Notes under the pieces: generated by a model
Told to the model about the DNA's origin: nothing
What the model saw: only the letters and a program-made list of their open reading frames with translations
Database searches by the model: none
Shown: positions 1-9,420 of the stretch, piece by piece
Layout: the number at the start of each line of letters is the position of its first letter
Numbering within the stretch: the first letter of the stretch is position 1
Made by a program: the position numbers and the translations under genes
From: Rhizobium album
GTDB lineage: Bacteria; Pseudomonadota; Alphaproteobacteria; Rhizobiales; Rhizobiaceae
DNA: 64,000 nt
Assembly (NCBI RefSeq): GCF_003122325.1
Contig: NZ_QFBC01000018.1
Coordinates: 62,001-126,000, forward strand
Direction of reading: 5' to 3'

Positions 1-655
1 CCATCGAGACACGCTGCGGCCAGGACAGGCGGTCGATTTCGGCCGCTTCAAGCTCGGCCTTCGGCACCGATCCCAGCGCCGCGAGCGTCATCAGCGTCAT
101 GAACGGCGTCCACATCCAGCAGTCGACGGCCAGCACTGCCCAATAGGCGATCGACGGATTGCCGAGGAAATCGATGACGCCGGTGCCGAAAAGGCCGCTC
201 AGCAGGAAATTCAGGGCTCCGAAAGTCGGATCGTAGATGAAGCGGAAAAACGTGCCGGTGGCGATCGGCGTCAGCACCATCGGCGTGAACAGGAGCGTCA
301 GCGCGACGCGCCGTCCCGGCATGTCCTTCGATCCCCAGAACAGGAAGCCCAGGAGCACGCCGAGCACCGTCTGGATCGAAACACCGACGACGACGAACAG
401 GAAGGTGCGGCGCAGGTCGCCCCAGATATTGTTCTTGTTGAAGAAGATATCCTGGAAATTGCGAATGCCGAAAAACTCCGGCGGCGTTCCCGAGATCAGC
501 GAAAACTTGTGGAACGACAGGCCGAGCAACCACAGCGTCGGAATCGTGTTGAAGACGATGAAGAAGGCGAGAACGGGCGCAAGCAGCGCGAAGACCAGGA
601 ATTTCCGGTTGTCCAGCGCTCGCGAGATCGAGTTGGTCGACATGGCTTTTTCCAT
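1..655 (-). CDS. Sugar ABC transporter permease, CUT1 (MalF/UgpA-like), 3' end cut by window
   Basis: Inner-membrane permease of a carbohydrate ABC importer. The minus strand reads as a hydrophobic protein. After a short cytoplasmic start (MEKAMSTNSISRALDNRKF) comes a first membrane segment (FALLAPVLAFFIVFNTIPTL). A loop with the family-typical SFHKFSL and FFGIRNFQDIF follows, then further membrane segments. It ends at the window edge within the EAA-like region (AALGSVPKAELEAAEIDRLS), where these permeases contact the ATPase. The gene lies downstream of the binding protein on the same strand, 155 bases after its stop, as in CUT1 operons. Start codons at 664, 655 and 643 are all in frame, and none has a decisive ribosome site. 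The second permease and the ATPase should lie to the left of the window. The substrate cannot be told. Confidence 0.85.
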   Translation of the reverse strand, partial: MEKAMSTNSISRALDNRKFLVFALLAPVLAFFIVFNTIPTLWLLGLSFHKFSLISGTPPEFFGIRNFQDIFFNKNNIWGDLRRTFLFVVVGVSIQTVLGVLLGFLFWGSKDMPGRRVALTLLFTPMVLTPIATGTFFRFIYDPTFGALNFLLSGLFGTGVIDFLGNPSIAYWAVLAVDCWMWTPFMTLMTLAALGSVPKAELEAAEIDRLSWPQRVSM

Positions 656-764
656 TTGAGGCATCGCCCGCCGCGAACCGTCGCTAGCGGGTTTGCACCA
701 TGCTTTCACTCCGCCTCGGCCGGTACAGCACGCATACCATGCTGCATTTGGCGAAGCGGCGGGC

Positions 765-796
765 GAGAACGGGCGGGAAGCCTCCCGTCCGTTCTC
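765..796. terminator. Intercistronic hairpin between binding protein and permease genes
   Basis: The arms GAGAACGG-G-CGGGA and TCCCG-T-CCGTTCTC flank a 4-base loop, giving 13 Watson-Crick pairs and one mismatch or wobble. It lies 15-46 bases past the binding-protein stop on the minus strand. No T-run follows, so it is more likely an mRNA 3'-end stabiliser or partial attenuator than a full terminator. That would let binding protein be made in excess over permease, a common arrangement in ABC operons. Confidence 0.55.
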
Positions 797-810
797 CGTC
801 CTGGGCGTTT

Positions 811-2301
811 TTACAGCGATGCAGCCGAGCAGGCATCCGACGGGCCGGCGGAAGCGAAGCCGTCGTCATAGAGGATCTGCTGCTGCTGGCAGGCGATGTA
901 GTCCAGCGCCTGCTTGGCGGATTCCGTCGAGCCGGTCATATAGGAAGTGAAGCCTTCCTGCTGTACGGCCAGCATTTCGGAATAGCGCGGATGGTGCCAG
1001 AAGTCGCGCGAACGGCCCGGTTCCAGCATGAACTTGTAGGCGCGGTTCCAGGGATTGATGCTGTCGAAATCCGGATTGGACAGCGTTGCCTTGTCGGTCG
1101 GGTTGCCGCCGCGCTTGGCGTATTCCAGCGTGGTCTCGGGCTGATACCACCAGTTCAGGAAGTCGATGGCGACACGCATCTTGGCGTCGTCGTTATAGGC
1201 GTTCAGCACCCACGGCTGGCCACCCATGCAGTAGACGCGCTTGGCTTCTTCACCCTTGCCGAACTTCGGCGGCGGAACGACGAGGACCTTGTCCTTGTTT
1301 TCCGGCGTGATCATGGCGAGGCCGACGGCGGCCCACTGCAGGCAGGTCGCGACCTTGCCCTGGGTCCAGACGTCGATTTCTTCGGCAATACCGTAGTTGG
1401 TCGCGCCCGGCGGCATGTATTTCAGCCAGGACTTGTAGAGTTCCATTGCCTTGGCGTTGTCTTCGGTGTTGAGGATGCCTTCGACCTGGCCGGTCTTCGG
1501 ATCCCAGATGTCGCCGCCACGGCTCCACATGATCGACAGCTGCGGGCAGGTGCAGAAGTCGTAGACGCGGCTGTACTGCCAGGCCGCACCCCACAGGCCC
1601 TGGTCGGGGCGCGTGAAGAACTCCATCACCTTCTCGTAGTCTTCGGCATTGAGGTTTTCGTAGTCTTCGAAGGTGGAGGGCAGCTTCATCCCGTACTTGG
1701 CCTGGAAGGCTTCCTGCTCCTTCGGATCCTCGACGAGATCCTTGCGGACGTAGAGTGCCTTGGTGTCGCCTTCCTGCGGCAGGCCCCAGATGTCTTCGCC
1801 ACCATCGGGATACTTCATGTAGGTATTGACGACGGTGTCGGAATACCAGTCGAGCTGCAGGTTCTTGTTCTTGGCTATGATGTCGTTGAGCTTCAGGATC
1901 CAGCCGGGCTTTGCGAGCGCGCCGAGCCACTGGCTGTCGGAAATGATGATGTTGTATTCCTGGCTCTTGGTGGCGAGCGAGGTGGCGGCCTTCTGGAACA
2001 GGTCGGCGAACGGCGCTTCGGCGAAACCGAAGGTGACGTCGTAGCCATACTTTTCCTTGGCGAAATCGGCGAACATCGGCGACATCTTCACGCCGAGCGA
2101 CGACGGCAGCCATCCGGCGATACCGAGAATGTTCATCTCGATCTTCTGGCCGGCCAGCGGATGGCTTTCCTGTGCATGCAGGCGATTGATGAAGGGCGCG
2201 GAAACAAGGCCGGAAAGGCCAAGTGCTGCACTGCCCTTCAAAAGCGTGCGGCGGGGCATGATGAGCCCGCTTCCGGCACGCCGTCCGGAATCAACTGTCA
2301 T
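811..2301 (-). CDS. Extracellular sugar-binding protein, family 1 (CUT1 importer)
   Basis: Periplasmic solute-binding protein of 496 aa that delivers substrate to the permease encoded downstream. The N-terminus carries a twin-arginine type signal (PRRTLLKGSAALGLSGLVSA at about residues 16-35), so export through Tat is likely. The mature part has the family 1 pattern: ISDSQWLGAL near residue 116, a Trp-rich lobe, and a late INPWNRAYKFML region where hinge and ligand residues usually sit. The ATG at 2301 has a strong ribosome site (GGAGGAATACCGAT before it), which supports the longer start over the Met at 2259. It is the first gene of a minus-strand operon reaching past the window edge. The substrate is unknown; nothing in the window identifies the sugar. 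Confidence 0.88.
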   Translation of the reverse strand: MTVDSGRRAGSGLIMPRRTLLKGSAALGLSGLVSAPFINRLHAQESHPLAGQKIEMNILGIAGWLPSSLGVKMSPMFADFAKEKYGYDVTFGFAEAPFADLFQKAATSLATKSQEYNIIISDSQWLGALAKPGWILKLNDIIAKNKNLQLDWYSDTVVNTYMKYPDGGEDIWGLPQEGDTKALYVRKDLVEDPKEQEAFQAKYGMKLPSTFEDYENLNAEDYEKVMEFFTRPDQGLWGAAWQYSRVYDFCTCPQLSIMWSRGGDIWDPKTGQVEGILNTEDNAKAMELYKSWLKYMPPGATNYGIAEEIDVWTQGKVATCLQWAAVGLAMITPENKDKVLVVPPPKFGKGEEAKRVYCMGGQPWVLNAYNDDAKMRVAIDFLNWWYQPETTLEYAKRGGNPTDKATLSNPDFDSINPWNRAYKFMLEPGRSRDFWHHPRYSEMLAVQQEGFTSYMTGSTESAKQALDYIACQQQQILYDDGFASAGPSDACSAASL

Positions 2302-2575
2302 ATCGGTATTCCTCCCAAGTTTGCGCCCTGCCGCTCCGGCAGATCCGCGATACCGGACGCAATCTCCTCAGACGCCCGATTTCGACATAATTCAATGAAT
2401 GCTCGACAAATGTCAACCGTGGACTTTGGGGCTGTCCCATCCTTCGATTGTGCGATGCAATCTTAAATCTTGGTAAGGTGGGGCAGGCGGGCTGGACGGC
2501 CTTTGCGGATCGGCCTAGTTCTCAGCGCAACAGCTGCCCTGCGCTTCCGGTGCACGGCGTTTCCGGAGCCCTGCG

Positions 2576-3787
2576 ATGGGACACAAAATCACCCTGCTCG
2601 TCACTGCGTTGGTCTGCACGATCGCGGGGATCCTGGTTTCTCCGCGCATTCCCGATCTCGGCGGCAAATTGTTTGCCAAGACCGGTGAGGATCATGCCGC
2701 ATCACCGGACACTGAGAGCGGCAAGGGCCATGGCCGCAACAGCCGTTCTGCCGTCACGCCGGTCACGGTGGCGGAGGCCAGGACCATGCCGTTCCCGCAG
2801 ATCATCAAGACCTTTGCCACGGTTCAGGCGCCCGACATGGTGACGGTCGCGGCGCGCATCTCCAGCCAGCTGATGGACATTCACGTCAAGGACGGGCAGA
2901 TCGTCAAAAAGGGCGACCTGTTGTTCACGCTCGACGACCGGGCGCTGAAGGCGCAGCTTGCCCGCGACGAGGCGCTGCTCGCCAAGGATCAGGCGCAACT
3001 GGTCAGCCTGACTGCGGAAGCCGAGCGCTCGAAAAACCTGCTCGGCAACAGCGTCACCAGGCAGGCCTATGATGCGGCGGTCGCCGCCCAGCAATCGGCG
3101 CAGGCCGCCGTCAATGCCGACCAGTCGACCGTCGATGCCGACCGCATCCAGCTCGATTATACCCGCATCACCGCGCCGATCGGCGGACGGCTGGGAGCGG
3201 TGCAGGCGAGCGTCGGCGATCTCGTCAATGGCGGCGGCAGCACCACCCAGCCGCTGGTGACGATCACCACCATCGACCCCATCGACGTCGCCTTCCGTCT
3301 GCCGGAGAGCGAGCTGCACGTCTTCAAGACGATGCTGGACGACGGGCAGGCGGTGCAGGTCGTGGCCAGGCGCGGCGGCACCGACGAAAAGATCGGCGAA
3401 GGCACGCTGGATTTCATCGATTCCTCCGTTGACACCGCTTCCGGCACCATCGCCATGCGCGCCACCTTCGCCAATGCCGATCAGGCGCTCTGGCCGGGAG
3501 AATATGTCGATATCGACGTCAACCAGGGAACGCTGCCGGATGCGACCGTCATCCCCGCCGTCGCCGTACAGCCGGGCCAGAACGGCGCCTTCGTCTATCT
3601 GGTGAAGCAGGACGACACCGTCGACCTGCGCCCGATCCGGGTCGCGGCGAGCGACGACAAGACCGCGGCCATCGGCGGGGGGCTGGCGCCCGGCGATCGT
3701 GTCGTCACCGAAGGGCAGGGGCGGTTGCGCCCCGGCGACAAGGTTTCGATCGCCACCGCCGAAGAAAAAACCGCCGACGCGCAGTAA
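2576..3787 (+). CDS. RND efflux periplasmic adaptor (membrane fusion protein)
   Basis: Adaptor of 403 aa linking an inner-membrane RND pump to an outer-membrane channel. It has an N-terminal membrane anchor (residues 5-22) and a Ser/Thr/Lys-rich linker. Next comes a half lipoyl motif (VTVAARISSQLMDIHVKDGQ, about 92-111). An alpha-helical hairpin rich in Ala, Gln and Lys spans about 130-190, followed by the second lipoyl half (ITAPIGGRLGAVQASVGDLV) and a beta-barrel (TTIDPIDVAFRLPESEL). The layout matches AcrA/MdtA proteins. The RND pump gene starts about 45 bases downstream, so the two form an operon. No TolC-like gene lies beside them, so the outer-membrane partner must be encoded elsewhere. 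Drug or metabolite substrates cannot be inferred. Confidence 0.93.
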   Translation: MGHKITLLVTALVCTIAGILVSPRIPDLGGKLFAKTGEDHAASPDTESGKGHGRNSRSAVTPVTVAEARTMPFPQIIKTFATVQAPDMVTVAARISSQLMDIHVKDGQIVKKGDLLFTLDDRALKAQLARDEALLAKDQAQLVSLTAEAERSKNLLGNSVTRQAYDAAVAAQQSAQAAVNADQSTVDADRIQLDYTRITAPIGGRLGAVQASVGDLVNGGGSTTQPLVTITTIDPIDVAFRLPESELHVFKTMLDDGQAVQVVARRGGTDEKIGEGTLDFIDSSVDTASGTIAMRATFANADQALWPGEYVDIDVNQGTLPDATVIPAVAVQPGQNGAFVYLVKQDDTVDLRPIRVAASDDKTAAIGGGLAPGDRVVTEGQGRLRPGDKVSIATAEEKTADAQ

Positions 3788-3832
3788 CGCCGGCAAGGAC
3801 CGCAGCCGAGGCTGCCTGCACAGGACATGACC

Positions 3833-6800
3833 ATGTCTGTTTCCGAATTTTGCATCCGCCGGCCGGTCGCCACGCTGCTGATGTCGATCGCCATCGTCCT
3901 GGCCGGCATCTTCGCCTACACGGTGCTGCCGGTCGCCGCGCTGCCGCGCACGGATTTTCCCGTCGTCAACGTCTCCGCCTCGCTGCCCGGCGCCTCGCCG
4001 GATACGATGGCGACCTCGGTCGCCACGCCGCTGATCAAACAGTTCGCCACCATCGCCGGCATCGACAGCATTTCCACCACCAATTCGCTCGGCTCGACCT
4101 CGATTTCCATCCAGTTCGCGCTCGACCGCAATATCGATGCAGCGGCCGCCGACGTGCAGGCGGCGATTGCCCGCACCCAGCGGCAATTGCCGCAGGAGAT
4201 GGCGGCGCCGCCGAGCTATCGCAAGGTCAATCCGGCCGACGCGCCGATCCTGCTGCTGGCGCTGAAAAGCGATACGGTGCCGCTCACCAGGCTCGATGCC
4301 TTCGCCCAGGACGTGATTTCGCCGTCGCTGTCGACGCTCGACGGCGTCGCGCAGGTGTCCATCTTCGGCAGCCAGGAATATGCCGTCCGCATCCAGATCG
4401 ATCCGACCGCGCTCGCCGCCCGCGGCATTTCCATCGCCGCCCTGCAACAGGCGGTGGCGCAAGCCAACGACAACACGCCGCTCGGCACGCTGAAGGCGAC
4501 GGACCGGCAGCTCACCATCGTCGCGGATACCCAGCTCGACAATGCCGCCGCCTTTTCCAACCTGATCATCCGCAACACCGGCGGCAAGCCGGTGCGGCTC
4601 GGCGACGTCACCCAGGTGATCGATTCCGTTTCCAACAACCAGAGCGCCAGCTGGTACGATGGGTCGCGGGCGATCATTCTCGCCATCCAGCGCCAGCCGG
4701 ACGCCAATACGGTGGCGGTGGTCGACAAGGTGAAGGCGATGCTGCCGACCTTCGAGCAGCAGCTTCCCGGCGGCGCTTCGCTGCAGACGCTGAACGACCG
4801 CTCGGCCTCGGTCCGCGCCGCCGTCGAGGACGTGCAGTTCACGCTGGCGCTGACCATCGGCCTGGTCTTCCTGGTCATCTTCGTCTTCATCCGCCGGCTG
4901 CGGGCGACGCTGATCCCGGCGATCGCCGTGCCGGTGTCGATCATCGGCACCTTTCCGGTGATGTACCTGCTCGGCTTCTCGATCGACAACATCTCGCTGA
5001 TGGCGCTGACGCTGTCGGTCGGCCTCGTCGTCGACGATGCCATCGTCATGCTGGAAAACATTGTCCGGCACATGGAGGAAAACGGCGAGACGGCGTTCGA
5101 AGCGGCCCTGAAGGGCTCGCGGGAGATCGGCTTCACCATCATCGCCATTTCGTTGTCGCTGGTCGCGGTCTTCATTCCGGTGCTGATGATGGGCGGCGTC
5201 GTCGGCAAGATCTTTTACGAGTTCGCCATCGTCGTCACGGTGTCGATCCTTGCTTCCGCCTTTGTGTCGCTGACGCTGACGCCGATGATGGCGGCGCGTC
5301 TGCCCGACCTTTCGCCGGGCCATGCCGGGGAGCGAGGTCTGGGGCGCTTGCTGGAGCGCGGTTTCGAGGCGCTGGTGCACGGTTATGGCCGGCTGCTGTC
5401 CTTGTGTTTTCGCGTCCAGCCGCTCATCCTCCTGGTGTTCTTCGCCACCATCGGCCTGACGGTCTACCAGGTCTCGGCGATCCCGAAGGGGTTCTTCCCG
5501 CAGGAGGATATCGGCCAGCTGCAGGTCACGACCCAGGCACGGCAGGATATTTCCTTCGCCGCCATGTCTGCGCTGCAGGCCAAGGTGGAGGATGTCTTCG
5601 CCAAATCGCCCTACGTCGCCCATGTCGGCAGTTCGCTCGGCACCGGCGGCGGCGCTTCGGCCATCAATACCGGCCGCCTGTTCGTCGAGCTGAAACCGAA
5701 GACCGAACGCCCGCCGCTCGCAAAGGTCCTCGCCGACCTGCGCGGCCAGCTTGGGAAAATCCCGGGCATCAACGCCTATATGAATCCGGTGCAAAACCTG
5801 TCGGTCGGCGCGCGCAGCTCCGCCAGCCAGTACCAACTGGTGATCCAGAGCCTCGACCAGGGGCTGATGAACGAATGGGCGGAAAAGCTGGCGAACGCGA
5901 TGCGCGACGACCGCCGTTTCTTCACCGACGTCAATTCCGATCTGCAGAACAACGCGCCGCAGGCGCGGCTGGTGATCGACCGCGACAAGGCCGCCACGCT
6001 CGGCGTTTCCGCCAGCGTGCTGCGCTCGACGCTCTACGGCGGTTTCGGCGCCGAGCAGGTCTCGACCATCTACACCTCCACCGACAGCTACGACGTGCTG
6101 ATGGAGCTCGATCCGAAGATCAGCTGGTCGCCGAAACAATTGTCGGAAATCCAGGTGCCGGGCAACAACGGCGCGCTTATCCCGCTTGGCGCCTTCGCCC
6201 GCTTCGAGACGGTGGCCGGCCTGCTCACCGTCAACCAGCTGGGCCAGCTGCCGGCGGTGACGATCTCCTACAACCTGCCGGCCGGTATCGCGCTCGACGC
6301 CAGCATCCGGGAGGTCGACCGGCTGAAGGCGCAGCTGGGCGTGCCCGACGACATCACCACCAGCTATTACGGCACGGCGAAAACTTTCCAGGATGCCGCC
6401 GCCAACCAGGGCCTGCTGATCCTGGGCGCGGTGCTGACCATCTATATTGTGCTCGGCATGCTGTATGAAAGCTTCATCCATCCGCTGACGATCCTGTCGG
6501 GGCTGCCCCCGGCGGCCTCCGGTGCCCTGCTGGCGATCGGCTGGTTCGGGTACGATCTGTCCGTCATCGCCGTCATCGGCCTTTTGATGCTGATCGGCAT
6601 CGTCAAGAAGAACGCCATCATGATGATCGACGTGGCACTGTCCCTGCAACGAGAGGGACTGCCGCCGCAGGAGGCGATCCACCGCGCCTGCACCGTGCGG
6701 TTCCGGCCGATCATGATGACCACGGTGGCGGCGGTGATGAGCACCCTGCCGATCGCGCTCGGCAGCGGCGCCAGCGCCGAATTGCGCCAGCCGCTCGGCG

Positions 6801-6940
6801 TGGCGGTAGTCGGCGGTCTCCTGGTGTCGCAGGTTCTGACGCTGTTCGTGACGCCGGTGATCTATCTTGCCATGGAACGTCTCTCGGCTTTTGTGGCCCG
6901 CCTGCGCCGGCCGGCCGCAAGAGCGGTGAATCCTGCCTGA
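3833..6940 (+). CDS. RND multidrug efflux permease (AcrB/MdtB-type)
   Basis: Proton-driven trimeric pump, 1035 aa from this start, the usual size for the HAE1 family. It opens with the classic FCIRRPVATLLMSIAIVLAG. The proton-relay motif is present as LSVGLVVDDAIVMLENI (about residue 400) with two adjacent aspartates. The C-terminal half repeats the fold, with GLLMLIGIVKKNAIMMIDVA carrying the conserved lysine. Two ATGs lie 6 bases apart (3827 and 3833). The second is better spaced from the AGGA ribosome site and gives the family-standard N-terminus. It is co-transcribed with the adaptor gene upstream. No dedicated regulator is adjacent: the gene on the other side of the adaptor is divergent and belongs to a sugar importer. 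Confidence 0.95.
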   Translation: MSVSEFCIRRPVATLLMSIAIVLAGIFAYTVLPVAALPRTDFPVVNVSASLPGASPDTMATSVATPLIKQFATIAGIDSISTTNSLGSTSISIQFALDRNIDAAAADVQAAIARTQRQLPQEMAAPPSYRKVNPADAPILLLALKSDTVPLTRLDAFAQDVISPSLSTLDGVAQVSIFGSQEYAVRIQIDPTALAARGISIAALQQAVAQANDNTPLGTLKATDRQLTIVADTQLDNAAAFSNLIIRNTGGKPVRLGDVTQVIDSVSNNQSASWYDGSRAIILAIQRQPDANTVAVVDKVKAMLPTFEQQLPGGASLQTLNDRSASVRAAVEDVQFTLALTIGLVFLVIFVFIRRLRATLIPAIAVPVSIIGTFPVMYLLGFSIDNISLMALTLSVGLVVDDAIVMLENIVRHMEENGETAFEAALKGSREIGFTIIAISLSLVAVFIPVLMMGGVVGKIFYEFAIVVTVSILASAFVSLTLTPMMAARLPDLSPGHAGERGLGRLLERGFEALVHGYGRLLSLCFRVQPLILLVFFATIGLTVYQVSAIPKGFFPQEDIGQLQVTTQARQDISFAAMSALQAKVEDVFAKSPYVAHVGSSLGTGGGASAINTGRLFVELKPKTERPPLAKVLADLRGQLGKIPGINAYMNPVQNLSVGARSSASQYQLVIQSLDQGLMNEWAEKLANAMRDDRRFFTDVNSDLQNNAPQARLVIDRDKAATLGVSASVLRSTLYGGFGAEQVSTIYTSTDSYDVLMELDPKISWSPKQLSEIQVPGNNGALIPLGAFARFETVAGLLTVNQLGQLPAVTISYNLPAGIALDASIREVDRLKAQLGVPDDITTSYYGTAKTFQDAAANQGLLILGAVLTIYIVLGMLYESFIHPLTILSGLPPAASGALLAIGWFGYDLSVIAVIGLLMLIGIVKKNAIMMIDVALSLQREGLPPQEAIHRACTVRFRPIMMTTVAAVMSTLPIALGSGASAELRQPLGVAVVGGLLVSQVLTLFVTPVIYLAMERLSAFVARLRRPAARAVNPA

Positions 6941-7168
6941 ATCGGCCTTGAATTGTGGCATCCGCAGTGCCGATTGTGGCAGTCTAAGTCTTTGAATTAT
7001 TATTTTAATTTAACATGATTTCTGAAAGGGGCAGGGCTATTGTCTCATCATGAGGCCGGGAACTGCCGGCAGCCGTACAGGTCGGCTGCGACGCGACGGA
7101 ACCGGACGGCCTCAGCTTCGAAAGGTGGCGGCCGCTCCGACCGCACCTTCATTCGCAGGAGATGCATC

Positions 7169-7603
7169 ATGCGCTCTTATCTCACTCTAGCCGGCGTTGC
7201 CGCCATTGTCCTCACCACATCGGTCGGCGGCGCATTTGCCGCCCCGCATGGCGACCATTTCGGCGGTCGCGACCACCACGGCCGCTTCGATGCCAATTCG
7301 GCCTCCGGCCCCGGAGACGATGGCATCATGCCCCTGGCATCGGTTCCGTTTTCCGTGGAGTCCGCCGCCTATAAGCCGCGGCTCGCAACGATCCTCGGCG
7401 AACTGCGCACGGACAACCGCCGCATCGATGCCGAACATGCCAGGGGTCATCTGAGCCGCGTCGAATTCAACAGGCTGAAGGCGCGCGAAGCCCGGATCCG
7501 CTCCGAAGCAATGGCCGCGGCCACCCGCAACGGCGGCATGATCCCGACCGGCCGCTATCTTGCCCTGCAGCAGCAGGTGCATCAGCTGAGCCGCAGCATC
7601 TAG
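7169..7603 (+). CDS. Small exported protein of unknown function
   Basis: A 144-residue protein with a clear Sec signal peptide (MRSYLTLAGVAAIVLTTSVG, then cleavage near AFA-A). The mature part begins with a His/Gly/Asp-rich stretch (HGDHFGGRDHHGRFD). A helical region with many Arg and Ala follows (ILGELRTDNRRIDAEHARGH, then SRVEFNRLKAREARIRSEAM). The ATG at 7169 follows an AGGAG site 7 bases upstream; longer in-frame versions starting at 7040 lack a signal peptide and are unlikely. The His-rich start could bind metal, but that is inference. It stands alone between the RND operon and the DegP gene, each with its own intergenic space of about 230 bases. Confidence 0.7.
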   Translation: MRSYLTLAGVAAIVLTTSVGGAFAAPHGDHFGGRDHHGRFDANSASGPGDDGIMPLASVPFSVESAAYKPRLATILGELRTDNRRIDAEHARGHLSRVEFNRLKAREARIRSEAMAAATRNGGMIPTGRYLALQQQVHQLSRSI

Positions 7604-7832
7604 CCCCATCGGGCCGGATCCTTTCCAGCCCGCTTCCCAATATCTCCGGTTTTCCGTGAAGACCGGCCCGCCATCGCGGGCGCGGACAGCCATGCCCGCG
7701 CCCCTTCGAACCCGACGTGATCAGGTCGCATTTGCGAGACCGGTGGCCTGATCGTCGCACCGCCGTTTTGGCGCGCCTGTCCCCGGCGCACCACGGTCCT
7801 CCCAACCATCCGGCCTCGCAGGAACAACGTCC

Positions 7833-9365
7833 ATGTCCTCCATCCTTCGCAGACACCGCGTTGCCGCACTGCTGGGCACCGCACTTCTCATCACCCCACT
7901 TTTCCTGCCCCTGTCGTTCAAGGCCGACAGCGCGCATGCGGAAACCGCGCCCGTCAGCGTCAACGGCCTGCTGGCCGCCAATGGCTCCTTCGCGCCGATC
8001 GTTTCTGCCGACAAGCCGGCCGTGGTGACGATCACCACGACGATGAAGGCATCCGCCGATGCCTCCGACGACAACAATCCGCTCAGCGGCAATTCGCCTT
8101 TCGAAGAGCAGTTCCGCCAGTTCTTCGGGCAGCAGGGCATTCCGATGCCCAAGGCGATGCCGCGCAATGACGGCGGCCAGCGTGCCCAGGCGCTCGGCTC
8201 CGGCTTCATCGTCAACTCCGACGGCACGATCGTCACCAACAACCACGTCGTCGACGGCGCCACCGAGATCAAGGTGACGCTCGACGACGGCACGGAACTG
8301 CCGGCAACGCTGGTCGGCGCCGATGCCAAGTCGGATCTCGCCGTCGTCAAGGTGAAGACGTCCAAGCCGCTGCCAACGGTCGGCTGGGGCGATTCGGACG
8401 GGCTGAAGGCCGGCGACCAGGTGCTCGCCATCGGCAACCCGTTCGGCATCGGCACGACGGTGACGGCCGGCATCGTCTCCGCCCGCGGCCGCGACCTGCA
8501 CAGCGGTCCCTATGACGATTTCATCCAGATCGATGCGCCGATCAACCACGGCAATTCCGGCGGGCCGCTCGTCGATACCGAAGGCAGGGTCGTCGGCATC
8601 AACACGGCGATCTATTCGCCGAACGGCGGCAGCGTCGGCGTCGGTTTCGCCATTCCCTCCGACCAGGCGCAAAAAATCGTTGCCCGCCTGATGAAGGACG
8701 GCTCGATCGATCACGGTTATCTCGGCGTGCAGATCCAGCCGGTGACCGGCGATGTCGCCGATGCCATCGGCCTCGAGCATGCCGAAGGTGCCCTGGTCGC
8801 CCATGTCAGCGACGGTTCGCCGGCGGCGGAAGCGGGTATCCGTACCGGCGACGTGGTGACGGCGTTCGGCGGATCGGCGATCAAGACGCCGAAGGATCTG
8901 TCGCGCATGGTTGCCGACGTTTCGCCGGGTGCCAAGGAAGAGCTTTCCGTCTGGCGCGACGGCAAGAACGTGACGATCCCGGTGACGGTCGGTGGCAACG
9001 ATACGGGCCAGAAGCTCGCCTCCGCCGGCGACAGCCAGGAAAAATCCGGTGAATCGAGCCTGCGCGTTCCGGCCATCGGGCTTGGCCTCGGCGACATCAC
9101 GCCCTCCGTCCGCCAGGCGATGAACCTGCAGAACGACGAGCACGGCGCGGTGGTGGAAAGCGTCAATCCGGACAAGCCGGCCGCGACGTCCGGCATCCAG
9201 CCGGGTGACATCATCCTCTCCGTCAACCAGAAGCCGGTGAAGAATGCCCGCGACGCCCGCCTCGCCGTTACGGAAGCTGGCAAGTCCGGCAAGAAGTCGG
9301 TGCTGCTTCTGATCGAGCGCGGCGACACACAGACCTTCGTCGCCGTACCGTTCGGCAGCGCCTGA
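7833..9365 (+). CDS. degP: Periplasmic serine protease, DegP/HtrA (Do) family
   Basis: Envelope quality-control protease and chaperone, 510 aa. A signal peptide occupies about residues 1-36 (hydrophobic run, then AHA-E). The trypsin-like domain carries the full triad: His138 in TNNHVVDG, Asp168 in KSDLAVVKV and Ser242 in HGNSGGPLVD. Two PDZ domains follow at about 280-375 and 400-505. A Gln-rich LA-loop-like segment (EEQFRQFFGQQG) precedes the catalytic core, as in DegP and DegQ. Monocistronic, with its own terminator downstream. Rhizobia usually hold several Do proteases, so the symbol refers to the family and not to strict orthology with one of them. Confidence 0.93.
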   Translation: MSSILRRHRVAALLGTALLITPLFLPLSFKADSAHAETAPVSVNGLLAANGSFAPIVSADKPAVVTITTTMKASADASDDNNPLSGNSPFEEQFRQFFGQQGIPMPKAMPRNDGGQRAQALGSGFIVNSDGTIVTNNHVVDGATEIKVTLDDGTELPATLVGADAKSDLAVVKVKTSKPLPTVGWGDSDGLKAGDQVLAIGNPFGIGTTVTAGIVSARGRDLHSGPYDDFIQIDAPINHGNSGGPLVDTEGRVVGINTAIYSPNGGSVGVGFAIPSDQAQKIVARLMKDGSIDHGYLGVQIQPVTGDVADAIGLEHAEGALVAHVSDGSPAAEAGIRTGDVVTAFGGSAIKTPKDLSRMVADVSPGAKEELSVWRDGKNVTIPVTVGGNDTGQKLASAGDSQEKSGESSLRVPAIGLGLGDITPSVRQAMNLQNDEHGAVVESVNPDKPAATSGIQPGDIILSVNQKPVKNARDARLAVTEAGKSGKKSVLLLIERGDTQTFVAVPFGSA

Positions 9366-9389
9366 TCTTTTCAGACAGTAGAGTAGGAC

Positions 9390-9420
9390 GGCCCGGCCAT
9401 TGCGCCGGGCCTTTGCTTTT
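9390..9420. terminator. Rho-independent terminator between degP and acvB
   Basis: The perfect 8-bp stem GGCCCGGC / GCCGGGCC has a 6-base loop (CATTGC), followed by TTTGCTTTT. It serves the plus-strand protease gene. The acvB stop codon abuts its right edge, so the stem may also end the minus-strand lpiA-acvB transcript. Confidence 0.85.

Noticed and set aside
700-2466. A 588-residue plus-strand open frame
   Set aside because: It is opposite the sugar-binding protein gene, has no recognisable domains, and shows the composition of an antisense frame.
2702-6961. A 1419-residue minus-strand open frame opposite the RND operon
   Set aside because: Arg/His/Asp/Gln-rich low-complexity translation, typical of the strand opposite GC-rich coding sequence. 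The plus-strand frames encode clear RND proteins.
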